Source: Candidatus Pacearchaeota archaeon ex4484_71 (lineage in GTDB: Archaea > Nanobdellota > Nanobdellia > Pacearchaeales > GW2011-AR1). From it: 9,347 nt of DNA. A program made the translations under genes and the position numbers. The DNA lies in contig NJDN01000023.1 in assembly GCA_002254395.1 (NCBI GenBank), positions 1-9,347 of the forward strand, written 5' to 3'. Below the pieces are notes generated by a model that worked only from the letters and a program-made list of their open reading frames with translations, had not been told where the DNA came from and ran no database searches. The first letter of the stretch is position 1. Every line of letters starts with the position of its first letter. Of this stretch, positions 1-6,352 are shown in pieces.

Positions 1-237
1 ACTTGGGGGACTGGATCAAAAGTGTTTGTATTAGCAAATAGCAACCAAAATTTGCAGGGTGTGACAAATTACCCCGACCATAGTTCGGGGGTTAAACTTC
101 CTGATAACAGCAGTGGACAGACATACTTTGCAGAGGGAATACCCGAAAAACCAACAAAAATAGAGATAAGCCCAAAGAGGAACGGGAACAATTGCCAAAC
201 AGTTGATGAGATATCTCTGATAACAGAGTGTTCCTAA
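1..237 (+). CDS. C-terminal end of an unrecognised protein, cut by the left window edge
   Basis: The reading frame is open from base 1 to a TAA at 235-237, giving 78 residues, so the true start lies outside the window. A GTG at 22 is the first possible internal start but nothing marks it as real. The visible part is polar and rich in Asn, Ser, Gly and Pro, with the segment EKPTKIEISPK near residues 50-60 and two cysteines (in NNCQT and TECS). It has no membrane segment. Such composition suits the exported, beta-rich end of a surface or pilin-like protein, and the next gene is a pilin-like protein whose end (PTKVDIEL) loosely resembles PTKIEIS here. That resemblance is too short to prove homology. 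The end of this frame overlaps a possible GTG start (228) of the next gene. Function is unknown. Confidence 0.6.
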   Translation, partial: TWGTGSKVFVLANSNQNLQGVTNYPDHSSGVKLPDNSSGQTYFAEGIPEKPTKIEISPKRNGNNCQTVDEISLITECS

Positions 238-239
238 AA

Positions 240-250
240 TTATTTAAATT
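240..250 (+). promoter_or_regulatory. Possible archaeal TATA box for the pilin gene
   Basis: TTATTTAAATT centred near 245 lies about 27 nt before ATG 273. That spacing is expected for a leaderless or nearly leaderless archaeal transcript, and no Shine-Dalgarno sequence precedes the ATG. In this AT-rich DNA such a match can arise by chance. Confidence 0.4.
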
Positions 251-272
251 GAAGAAAGCATCTAAGAAAAAG

Positions 273-794
273 ATGGTGATAAAAAAAAGAGGGCAGGTGT
301 GGGTAGAGACAGTAACTTATACCCTAATAGCGTTCATAATGATTGGCCTTATACTTTCGTTTGCAAAACCAAAAATAGAGGAGGCAAAACATAAATCCAT
401 ACTTGAACAGTCCGCGCAGATGCTTAGAGAAATAGACACCATAATACAGAATGTGGGAGAAGAAAGTGTGGGAAATAAAAGGAAGATAGAAATGGAACTA
501 AAAGAAGGATCTTTAGAGATAAAACCTTCCGAAAACCTAATAATATTTGAAATGAACAGCAGGTATTTGTATAGTGAACCTGGAGAAAAAGTTAGTGAAG
601 GCCCTATAAGCATAGAAACTGTAGAGAAGGGAAAATATAACGAAGTCAAAATGACACTTAATTATTCAGGAGAGTATAATATTACACAAGGAAATTCACT
701 TAATGGAAAGATATTATCAAAAGCTCCTCAACCATACAGTTTATACATCTCAAATAAAGGAGGAACACCTACAAAGGTAGATATAGAACTTTAA
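273..794 (+). CDS. Type IV pilin-like protein with class III signal peptide
   Basis: From ATG 273 the product is 173 residues and begins MVIKKRG, followed by QVWVE and a hydrophobic stretch (about residues 11-31). This is a class III leader: basic residues, Gly before the cut, and Glu at +5 of the mature protein, the residue that prepilin peptidases and pilin assembly favour. The rest would be an outside domain with an amphipathic helix (about 33-62) and a beta-rich end with NYS and NIT sequons (Asn130, Asn136), possible N-glycosylation sites. I chose ATG 273 over GTG 228 because it gives the normal short 7-residue leader and because a TATA-like TTTAAA (243-248) sits about 27 nt upstream. GTG 228 would add 15 basic residues and overlap the previous gene by 10 nt. 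The stop abuts the ATPase start (TAAATG). It is probably a filament subunit or minor pilin; which one is not decided. Confidence 0.85.
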   Translation: MVIKKRGQVWVETVTYTLIAFIMIGLILSFAKPKIEEAKHKSILEQSAQMLREIDTIIQNVGEESVGNKRKIEMELKEGSLEIKPSENLIIFEMNSRYLYSEPGEKVSEGPISIETVEKGKYNEVKMTLNYSGEYNITQGNSLNGKILSKAPQPYSLYISNKGGTPTKVDIEL

Positions 795-2348
795 ATGGTA
801 AAAAAATTAAGCGTTATCGATTTCCCGCAAGTCGCGATAGATTTCTCTCCAAGAATTCCAAAACTCAACTCCCAAAAGGATAAAACTAAGATAAATGTAA
901 GGTATTGTCTTATCGCCCCCTTTGCTTACGTCCACATCTATTGGGACCCCAAACTCTATGAAGTGGTTTATGATATAGAGGAACCTGTACTCGACAAGAG
1001 AGAACAACAATATTTGGATCAGCTAATTTCTGCTATGAAAGATATGATAGATTTCAATGAGATTATAAGAAAAAACAAAGACAGTTTATTTGAGTATATT
1101 GACAAAAGGTTTAAAATTCTCGCCATGGAGTTAGGGATGGATATGTCTTATGAAAGTTATAATAAAATTTATTATTATCTATGTCGGGATTTCATAGGAT
1201 TTAACGAAGTAGAACCTTTATTGAGAGATTATTTTGTTGAAGATATTGAATGTAACGGGGCGAACTCCCCAATTTATATCGTCCACCGAGTTTATAGAAA
1301 CTTGAAAACAAATGTTATATTTCATAACAATTCTAGATTGCAAAGTTTTGTTGAAAAATTAGCCCAAAGGTGTGGGAAGTATATCTCTTATGCTAGGCCA
1401 ATTTTAGATGGTAGTTTGCCAGATGGTTCGAGGGTTAATGCAACATATACTAAGGATATAACTAGCCATGGACCAACATTTACAATACGAAAGTTCACAA
1501 AGAAACCTTGGACTCCTCCACAACTAATTGCTTTTAATACCTTAAGCCCAGAAATGCTAGCATATTTATGGTTGTTGATAGAGTACAAGATGAATGTTCT
1601 CTTAATTGGAGGTACTGCTGCCGGAAAAACGACCCTCCTAAATGCTATTGCTTTCTTCATACCTCCAGAGGCAAGGGTTGTAAGTATTGAAGATACCCGT
1701 GAATTGAACTTGCCTAGGGAGAACTGGCTACCAAGCGTGTCTAGGTCTGCCACAGGGGTAGGAAACATGGGAGAAATAAGTTTGTATGATCTTCTTAGAA
1801 GTTCGTTTAGGCAAAATCCAGATTATGTAATTGTAGGCGAGGTTAGAGGTAAAGAGGCAAGTGTTTTGTTCCAGGGGATGGCTTCGGGCCATTCGTCCAT
1901 AAGCACCATACACGCAGACTCTGTGGAAACAGTCGTTAAGAGGTTGGAAACCCCTCCAATAGAGTTGTCTCCTTCTCTGTTAAATGTTCTTGACACAGTT
2001 TGCATAATGACCCATGCAGTAGTAAACAAACAAGAAACGAGAAAGTTAAGAGAAATAGTGGAGATAGTAAATGTTACTCCTGAAGGAACAGCTTTGACAA
2101 ATACTCCCTTTATCTGGAATTCCCATGAGGATGCATTCTACTTCAAAAAAGAAAGCAGATTATTTGATAAAATATCTAAAAGATATGGTTTAACAAGAGA
2201 ACAAATATTAACCGAGTTTAAAAGAAGATCTGTTTTGCTCTACAGAATGTATGAACAAAAAATATTTGACTTCGAAGAGGTCCAAAATATAATAAATGAG
2301 TATTATAAGAAACCAAAAGAGATTCTAAAAAGGTTTGAAATTGATTAA
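795..2348 (+). CDS. Type IV filament assembly ATPase (TadA/EpdL/ArlI-like, VirB11/GspE superfamily)
   Basis: This 517-residue cytoplasmic ATPase should power pilin assembly at the membrane as a hexamer. The N-terminal half (about 1-230) contains the superfamily's recognition segment with LDGSLPDGSRVNATY (204-218). The motor domain shows Walker A GGTAAGKTT (272-280, Lys278), an Asp box EDTREL (299-304), Walker B with catalytic Glu in DYVIVGEVRG (343-352, Glu349), and a His box GHSSISTIHAD (365-375). All residues for ATP hydrolysis are present. Walker A has Ala276 where Ser or Gly is usual. The start directly follows the pilin stop, without spacing. Two platform proteins downstream are the expected partners. 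A single ATPase next to two TadC-like genes points to a Tad/Epd-type pilus rather than an archaellum, and no other archaellum accessory gene (such as the KaiC-like ArlH) is visible. Assignment to the superfamily is firm; the subfamily name is inference. Confidence 0.95.
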   Translation: MVKKLSVIDFPQVAIDFSPRIPKLNSQKDKTKINVRYCLIAPFAYVHIYWDPKLYEVVYDIEEPVLDKREQQYLDQLISAMKDMIDFNEIIRKNKDSLFEYIDKRFKILAMELGMDMSYESYNKIYYYLCRDFIGFNEVEPLLRDYFVEDIECNGANSPIYIVHRVYRNLKTNVIFHNNSRLQSFVEKLAQRCGKYISYARPILDGSLPDGSRVNATYTKDITSHGPTFTIRKFTKKPWTPPQLIAFNTLSPEMLAYLWLLIEYKMNVLLIGGTAAGKTTLLNAIAFFIPPEARVVSIEDTRELNLPRENWLPSVSRSATGVGNMGEISLYDLLRSSFRQNPDYVIVGEVRGKEASVLFQGMASGHSSISTIHADSVETVVKRLETPPIELSPSLLNVLDTVCIMTHAVVNKQETRKLREIVEIVNVTPEGTALTNTPFIWNSHEDAFYFKKESRLFDKISKRYGLTREQILTEFKRRSVLLYRMYEQKIFDFEEVQNIINEYYKKPKEILKRFEID

Positions 2349-2421
2349 ACAAACAGATTTTTCCTTAAACAAAATATTTAATAATGTTATTTGTTTTGTT
2401 TTTGCATAAAAAGAGGTTTAA
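2349..2421 (+). promoter_or_regulatory. AT-rich gap between ATPase and small gene; possible T-tract attenuation and internal promoter
   Basis: This 73-nt gap is the longest break within the pilus locus. It holds a TATA-like AAATATTTAA (2372-2381), a T-rich run (TTGTTTTGTTTTTG, 2391-2404), and a weak 7-bp inverted repeat (AAACAAA 2367-2373 with TTTGTTT 2390-2396). The T-run could act as an archaeal oligo-T terminator or pause site, and the TATA-like box could restart transcription for the platform genes. Both readings are weak because the DNA is AT-rich throughout. Confidence 0.3.
2413..2417 (+). promoter_or_regulatory. Shine-Dalgarno sequence of the 54-residue gene
   Basis: GAGGT ends 4 nt before ATG 2422. 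It matches the archaeal 16S anti-Shine-Dalgarno sequence and is one of the clearest ribosome binding sites in the window, which supports the small gene that follows. Confidence 0.6.
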
Positions 2422-2586
2422 ATGAAAAGAGAAGAAATTTCATACTTGAAAGAGCTTTTCAAGGTTATGGAAAAAAAGATAGGTCTTCTAGAAGAAATTT
2501 ACAAAGAAAAAGATGTTGCTAAATTCAATAAAGTAAAAAAAGAGATTTTAGAAACTCAAAAGAAAATCTCCTCGACTATAAAATGA
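2422..2586 (+). CDS. Small charged helical protein (54 residues) of the pilus locus, function unknown
   Basis: A short frame begins MKREEISYLKELF and ends QKKISSTIK. It is almost all Lys, Glu, Leu and Ile, has no Gly- or Pro-rich turn, no Cys and no membrane segment, and should fold as one or two amphipathic helices or a coiled coil. Three facts support a real gene: GAGGT 4 nt before its ATG, an open frame that fills an otherwise empty gap, and its TGA overlapping the ATG of the next gene as ATGA. That overlap implies translational coupling with the platform protein. The start of the next protein is also a Lys/Glu-rich helical region, so the two may contact each other, or the small protein may bridge platform and ATPase. 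This role is inference, and I do not recognise a family. Confidence 0.72.
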   Translation: MKREEISYLKELFKVMEKKIGLLEEIYKEKDVAKFNKVKKEILETQKKISSTIK

Positions 2587-3938
2587 TCTCAAAAAAGCAA
2601 TACCCATTTTCAAGTTTAAAGAGTTTATTAAAAGAGCAGGTTGGAACTCTAGAGGAGATAGAAAAATATGTCTTAGAAGTTCTGAAAAACAAATATGATC
2701 GTGGAGAAAAAGCACTTATAGAGGGGAATGTGGATAAATTAAAGACAAAGCTAAAAAAAAGAAATGAAGAAATTATAGATAAGATAAAAAGTATAACCTT
2801 GGCAAGAAGCCTAAAAGGAAGTAAAAATAAGCAAGAACCTCTTTCTCCCGGAGAGAATTCTGAAAGCGAGAAAGAGATATACAATTTTAGAGGAGATAGC
2901 AAACTGAGATCGGAAGGGGGGAAAACTTATAGTCGTAAGGAATTGGTGTTGGAGGGTCTTGAGAACAGAACAATAAAAAGGATAAGGGAAAGAAAAAAGA
3001 AGATAGAAAAAATAGAGAAAACAAAGTCAAACCAGACCTCTGCATATTCGGAAACCGCAAGTAGATTCTTTTCAAAGGTTTCAAAAAAATTATTGACCCA
3101 AGATTCATTTAAAGAATTAGAAAAAAACCTTATCAAAGCGAATTTAGATTACTCTCCTACAGGGTATATCTCAGTTATACTCTTCACAACCCTTATCTCA
3201 ATAATTGTGGGGGGCTTCTTGTTCTTGTTCTTTTTATTTTTTAATATTGAAGCCACAGTGCCCTTTGTTACACGGGTAACTGAGACCTTAAATGTTAGAT
3301 TGCTAAAAGTATTTTGGCTCTTATTCCTAGTGCCAATTGGAACTTTCCTCATTATGTACATTTACCCATCACTTGAAAAGAAAGCGGCAGAGTTCAAAAT
3401 AGACGCAGAGCTTCCGTTCGCAACAATCCACATGGCGGCGATTTCAGGTTCTATGATAAATCCTATAAAGATATTTGAAATACTTATTTTGACAAAAGAA
3501 TATAAAGCCTTGAATAAAGAGTTTACAAAGCTACTTAATGAGATTAATATATATGGTTCCGATTTTGTAAATGCTTTAAAGAATACCGCGAAAAATACGT
3601 CTAGTAAAAAGCTATCTGAGCTATTAAATGGTCTTGCTACTACAATTAACTCGGGAGGAAATCTTCCAGATTTCTTTGGGAAAAGATCTGAAACCCTGTT
3701 GTTTGATTATAGAATACAAAGAGAGAAATCCGCAAAAGCCGCTGAGACATTCATGGATATTTACATAAGCATCGTTATTGCAGCCCCGATGATTTTAATG
3801 CTTTTACTTATGATGATGAAGATAAGTGGATTAGGCTTAAGTGCTAGCGTCTCAATGATAACAGTCATGATGATACTTGGAGTTACCGTAATAAATATAA
3901 TCTTCTTAACGTTTTTACACTTGAAGAAACAATCATAA
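2583..3938 (+). CDS. Pilus platform membrane protein 1 (TadB/TadC/ArlJ-like, T2SSF domain) with long cytoplasmic N-terminus
   Basis: The 451-residue product has a highly charged, helical N-terminal region of about 190 residues, then membrane segments near 196-220 and 241-261. A cytoplasmic T2SSF-type helical domain follows (about 265-385, with AELPFATIHMAAISG at 275-289 and GGNLPDFF at 358-365), then membrane segments near 389-415 and 420-446. The T2SSF signature of a Leu-Pro motif in the first helices and a Gly-Gly turn before the last helices identifies it as a type IV filament platform protein, the membrane base that the ATPase acts on. ATG 2583 overlaps the small gene's stop (ATGA), and its stop overlaps the next start (TAATG). 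The extended N-terminus is unusual in size: bacterial TadB-type proteins are nearer 300 residues. That region may dock the ATPase or the small helical protein (inference). Confidence 0.88.
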   Translation: MISKKQYPFSSLKSLLKEQVGTLEEIEKYVLEVLKNKYDRGEKALIEGNVDKLKTKLKKRNEEIIDKIKSITLARSLKGSKNKQEPLSPGENSESEKEIYNFRGDSKLRSEGGKTYSRKELVLEGLENRTIKRIRERKKKIEKIEKTKSNQTSAYSETASRFFSKVSKKLLTQDSFKELEKNLIKANLDYSPTGYISVILFTTLISIIVGGFLFLFFLFFNIEATVPFVTRVTETLNVRLLKVFWLLFLVPIGTFLIMYIYPSLEKKAAEFKIDAELPFATIHMAAISGSMINPIKIFEILILTKEYKALNKEFTKLLNEINIYGSDFVNALKNTAKNTSSKKLSELLNGLATTINSGGNLPDFFGKRSETLLFDYRIQREKSAKAAETFMDIYISIVIAAPMILMLLLMMMKISGLGLSASVSMITVMMILGVTVINIIFLTFLHLKKQS

Positions 3939-4789
3939 TGGACATAAAAAAAAGACATTGGATAGGAATAGGAGTAGGCCTCACAATTATACTTATAGGT
4001 TATTTCCTCGCATCGGACAAAAATTTCCCTCTGGTAGCAGGGATAGGGGCGCTCATAGGAATAGGTCCTTTTGCGCTGACAATAATAAAAGAAGTTAGAA
4101 AAGAGTCTGAAAAAGAAGAGAGATTCTTGGAATTTGCGAGAAATCTTGTTGAGAGTGTTAAAACAGGAACGCCCATAAGCAAGAGTATAATAAATATGAG
4201 CAATAAAGATTATGGGGTTCTAACTCCTCACGTCGTTAAATTGGCAAATCAGATATCTCTTGGTATCTCCCTTAACAGGGCTTTAGAGGTGTTTTCTAAA
4301 GATGTGAAAAATAAATCTATTGAGAGATCGCTTACACTTATTGGACAAGCTGAAAGAGCGGGAGGAGATATCGGAGAGATTCTAGAATCTGTTGCAGGAG
4401 CAGTTAGCACTTCGGACAAATTGAAGAAAGAAAGAAAAGCCGCGATCTCCACGTTGGTAATCCAAGGGTATATCATATTTCTGGTGTTTATAGTAATAAT
4501 CCTAGTTATGCAGTTTCAAATAATTCCAATGGTTTCAGGAATATCCGATACAGGTGCGTTAGGGCTTGCAGGACTAAATGTTAAAGCGAGTGCAGGGGAG
4601 GAAGTGCAACAAAACCAAATTTCAAATGCATTTTTATACCTCATAATTGTCCAAGGTTTTTTCACAGGATTGGTAATTGGTAAATTGTCTGAGGGAAGTT
4701 TGAAAGCAGGGGTAAAACACTCTTTTGCTCTAATGTTCTTATCGTTCTTAATCTCCGCTGCTGCAAGCGCCCTCTTAGGAGGAGGTTAG
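3938..4789 (+). CDS. Pilus platform membrane protein 2 (TadC/ArlJ-like, T2SSF domain)
   Basis: This 283-residue protein starts with two membrane segments (about 9-25 and 31-50). It continues with a cytoplasmic T2SSF domain (about 60-170) containing FARNLVESVKTGTPI (66-80) and GQAERAGGDIGEILE (136-150), and ends with membrane segments near 172-196, 229-248 and 263-280. The AGGDIGE turn is typical of TadC/GspF-family proteins. It forms the second half of a split platform: archaellum ArlJ carries two such domains in one chain, while Tad and Epd systems use two genes. Its ATG shares one base with the previous stop (TAATG) and its stop touches the next start (TAGATG). The C-terminal codons for Gly-Gly-Gly double as the Shine-Dalgarno sequence of the next gene. 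Assignment is good although sequence similarity in this family is low. Confidence 0.86.
   Translation: MDIKKRHWIGIGVGLTIILIGYFLASDKNFPLVAGIGALIGIGPFALTIIKEVRKESEKEERFLEFARNLVESVKTGTPISKSIINMSNKDYGVLTPHVVKLANQISLGISLNRALEVFSKDVKNKSIERSLTLIGQAERAGGDIGEILESVAGAVSTSDKLKKERKAAISTLVIQGYIIFLVFIVIILVMQFQIIPMVSGISDTGALGLAGLNVKASAGEEVQQNQISNAFLYLIIVQGFFTGLVIGKLSEGSLKAGVKHSFALMFLSFLISAAASALLGGG
4778..4786 (+). promoter_or_regulatory. Strong Shine-Dalgarno (GGAGGAGGT) inside the end of platform gene 2
   Basis: GGAGGAGGT lies 3 nt before ATG 4790 and contains two overlapping GGAGG cores, 7 and 4 nt from the start. It is also the GGA GGA GGT codons of the upstream protein's last three residues. It fixes the start of the next gene and predicts strong translation of it relative to the others. 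Confidence 0.75.
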
Positions 4790-5497
4790 ATGAGAGTAAA
4801 CGACAAGAGAGGAACTCACGTGGGGGTTGTCCTATCTTTTATTCTTTTTATAACATTTCTGATTTTTTTATTTGCAACTATCCAGTTTCCATTGAAACAT
4901 AGTGCAAAGAAAGCAAACTCATTAGAGGGTATTGAAAAACAATTAATCGATAAAATTTCTGAGGATGCGATTTTAGTATATCTTGCAAACACCTCTGCAC
5001 AATCTGGAGAGGATTGCGTAAAAATATCTGAACAAGATTTACCCAACTTGCCTGCCAACGCTCTCGCAAGAGATATAACAGGAGAAGTTATCCCCTCAAA
5101 AAGAGAAGGGGGATTTACCTATGTTGCATGGTCAAAATCCCAAAGCTTTTTCAAGGTTTACTATTCTGATACTTCTTTAGCAATACCTCCCCTTGGAAGT
5201 TGTTCATCTAGTGCGGATGGAGAAATAAGAAATGTTGGAGAAACAAGAGAGGTATTTGAATCAAAGATAATAAACCTTTTACAAGAATACAACACAAGTT
5301 ATGATTCTCTAAAAAGAGAAGTTGGGATAACAGAGGATGACGAATTTTCCATTCAATTTGAGTATTCAAATGGAACAATCTTAGGAAGAGATGTGAAAGA
5401 CATGGAAACGAACATTTATGGAAAAGAATTTGATGTAGAATACATCTCTCAAGAGGGAGAAAATAAAAAAGGAGAATTGAGAATTTATTTATGGTAA
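4790..5497 (+). CDS. Membrane-anchored pilin-like / pseudopilin-like protein
   Basis: The 235-residue product begins MRVNDKRG, then THVGVVLS and a strong hydrophobic segment (about 11-31). It continues with a mostly polar, extracytoplasmic domain with two cysteines (76 and 138) that could form a disulfide, and ends in ELRIYLW. The short basic leader ending in Gly followed by a hydrophobic helix resembles a class III signal, but the usual Glu at +5 is missing (Val13 is there). It could be a minor pilin, a pseudopilin cut without Glu, or an uncut N-anchored accessory protein. The strong Shine-Dalgarno at 4778-4786 supports ATG 4790, which directly follows the TAG of platform protein 2. Its stop shares a base with the next start. 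The position right after the platform genes suggests an initiation or tip component (inference). I do not recognise a named family. Confidence 0.8.
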   Translation: MRVNDKRGTHVGVVLSFILFITFLIFLFATIQFPLKHSAKKANSLEGIEKQLIDKISEDAILVYLANTSAQSGEDCVKISEQDLPNLPANALARDITGEVIPSKREGGFTYVAWSKSQSFFKVYYSDTSLAIPPLGSCSSSADGEIRNVGETREVFESKIINLLQEYNTSYDSLKREVGITEDDEFSIQFEYSNGTILGRDVKDMETNIYGKEFDVEYISQEGENKKGELRIYLW

Positions 5498-5937
5498 TGA
5501 GGAGAAACAAAAGAGGATGGATAAGAGTATTGGAAGCGTTTATAGCTTTAGCTTTTATACTTGGAATAATAACCGCGGTAAATATTAACTCAAAAGAGAT
5601 AGTTGAGAATAAATTCTCTTCAATAATTTCTGATGCAGAGAATAACCTTTTAATTTCAATAGAAAAAAACGACAGCTTAAGAGCTGAAATCCTCTCAGTG
5701 GGAGAAATCCCTGTCGAAAGCGGGGAGTCTGGGTTTCCGGACGGAAGTTATAATCTACTACTAGAAAAAACACCCCAAAATATGGAGTGCAAATTAAAAA
5801 TATGCTCTCCCACAACCATCTGCTCATTGTCAAACCCCCCTGAAAAAAAAGAGATTTATGTTGAGAATGCAATAATTTTCTCATCACAAGAAGAATATAA
5901 TCCCTTGAAACTTTCTATTTTCTGTTGGAAAAAATAA
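5497..5937 (+). CDS. Small pilin-like protein with KRG|WIRVLE leader and four cysteines
   Basis: From ATG 5497 the product is 146 residues, starting MRRNKRG, then WIRVLEAFIALAF and a hydrophobic helix to about residue 28. The Gly-ended basic leader and an acidic residue early in the helix match a class III signal, except that Glu is at +6 rather than +5. The outer part carries Cys98, Cys103, Cys109 and Cys143, which could form two disulfides, and ends in IFCWKK. Another ATG at 5491 adds two residues. I prefer 5497 because it gives a 7-residue leader, as in the first pilin, and the TAATG contact seen elsewhere in the locus. It is probably a minor pilin working with the preceding gene. One base separates its stop from the archease start, so it closes the pilus part of the gene run. 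Confidence 0.78.
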   Translation: MRRNKRGWIRVLEAFIALAFILGIITAVNINSKEIVENKFSSIISDAENNLLISIEKNDSLRAEILSVGEIPVESGESGFPDGSYNLLLEKTPQNMECKLKICSPTTICSLSNPPEKKEIYVENAIIFSSQEEYNPLKLSIFCWKK

Positions 5938-5938
5938 A

Positions 5939-6352
5939 ATGAAGAAATATGAATTTTTAGAACACACTGCGGATGTAAAGTTTATTGCCTATGGAAAAGA
6001 CCTGAGGAAGCTCATGATTAACTCCGCTAAAGCACTTAAAAAAGTAATATACAATAAAAGAGTAAAAAAAAGAGAAGAGAAGAAAATAAAAATAAAGGGA
6101 AAAGATCTTGAAAATATGGTTTATCTCTTCTTGGAAGAATTCCTGTTTCTCCTTGATGGGAAAAACTTCCTGTTTTCGAAGATAAAAGAGATAGAGGTAG
6201 ATGAGAAAAATTTTAGTATAAAAGCCACCATTCTAGGAGATTCTTCCAAAAGATATGACATTCAATCTGACGTAAAGGCGATAACATATAATGAGATGTA
6301 TGTTAGAAAAGAAGGTAAACTATGGATTTCACAGGTTGTCTTAGATGTTTAA
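5939..6352 (+). CDS. Archease, activator of the RtcB RNA ligase
   Basis: The 137-residue protein matches archease in length and motifs: FLEHTADVKF (6-15), a central DLENMVYLFLEEFLFLLD (56-73), VKAITYNEM (112-120) and the ending WISQVVLDV (129-137). In known archeases the Asp of the HTAD motif (Asp12 here) and the Asp near the C-terminus (Asp136) help bind metal needed to speed guanylylation of RtcB and allow multiple turnover. Both are present. The position that is usually His in the VKAxTYH motif is Asn118, a small departure from the usual sequence as I remember it. The gene starts one base after the pilin-like gene. The rtcB gene lies about 1.2 kb downstream, so the pair works together in tRNA splicing or RNA repair. 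The C-terminal codons overlap the next gene by 8 nt. Confidence 0.93.
   Translation: MKKYEFLEHTADVKFIAYGKDLRKLMINSAKALKKVIYNKRVKKREEKKIKIKGKDLENMVYLFLEEFLFLLDGKNFLFSKIKEIEVDEKNFSIKATILGDSSKRYDIQSDVKAITYNEMYVRKEGKLWISQVVLDV

Noticed and set aside
72..90. GC-rich hairpin CCCCGA/TCGGGG in the first partial gene, considered as a terminator or RNA element
   Set aside because: It is only 6 bp, lies in an open coding frame, and has no T-run after it. No tRNA-like arms could be built around it.
228..272. GTG 228 as start of the pilin gene
   Set aside because: It would add 15 basic residues before an already complete leader and overlap the upstream gene. It cannot be excluded, since some class III leaders are longer.
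317..649. Minus-strand 110-codon frame opposite the pilin gene
   Set aside because: The plus-strand frame has a clear class III leader and pilin layout; the reverse product is a Ser/Phe/Ile-rich mirror artefact.
1388..2029. Minus-strand open frames opposite the ATPase motor domain
   Set aside because: They oppose the Walker and His-box region, which is clearly coding on the plus strand, and have no ribosome binding or promoter signal.
5491..5496. ATG 5491 as start of the second minor-pilin-like gene
   Set aside because: It is possible and adds only two residues, but ATG 5497 gives the TAATG contact and a 7-residue leader matching the other pilin; neither has a well-placed Shine-Dalgarno.
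795..5497. Archaellum (arl/fla) operon
   Set aside because: No ArlH-type KaiC ATPase, ArlF/ArlG or ArlC/D/E is present, and the platform is split into two genes rather than a single duplicated ArlJ. Tad/Epd-type fits better.
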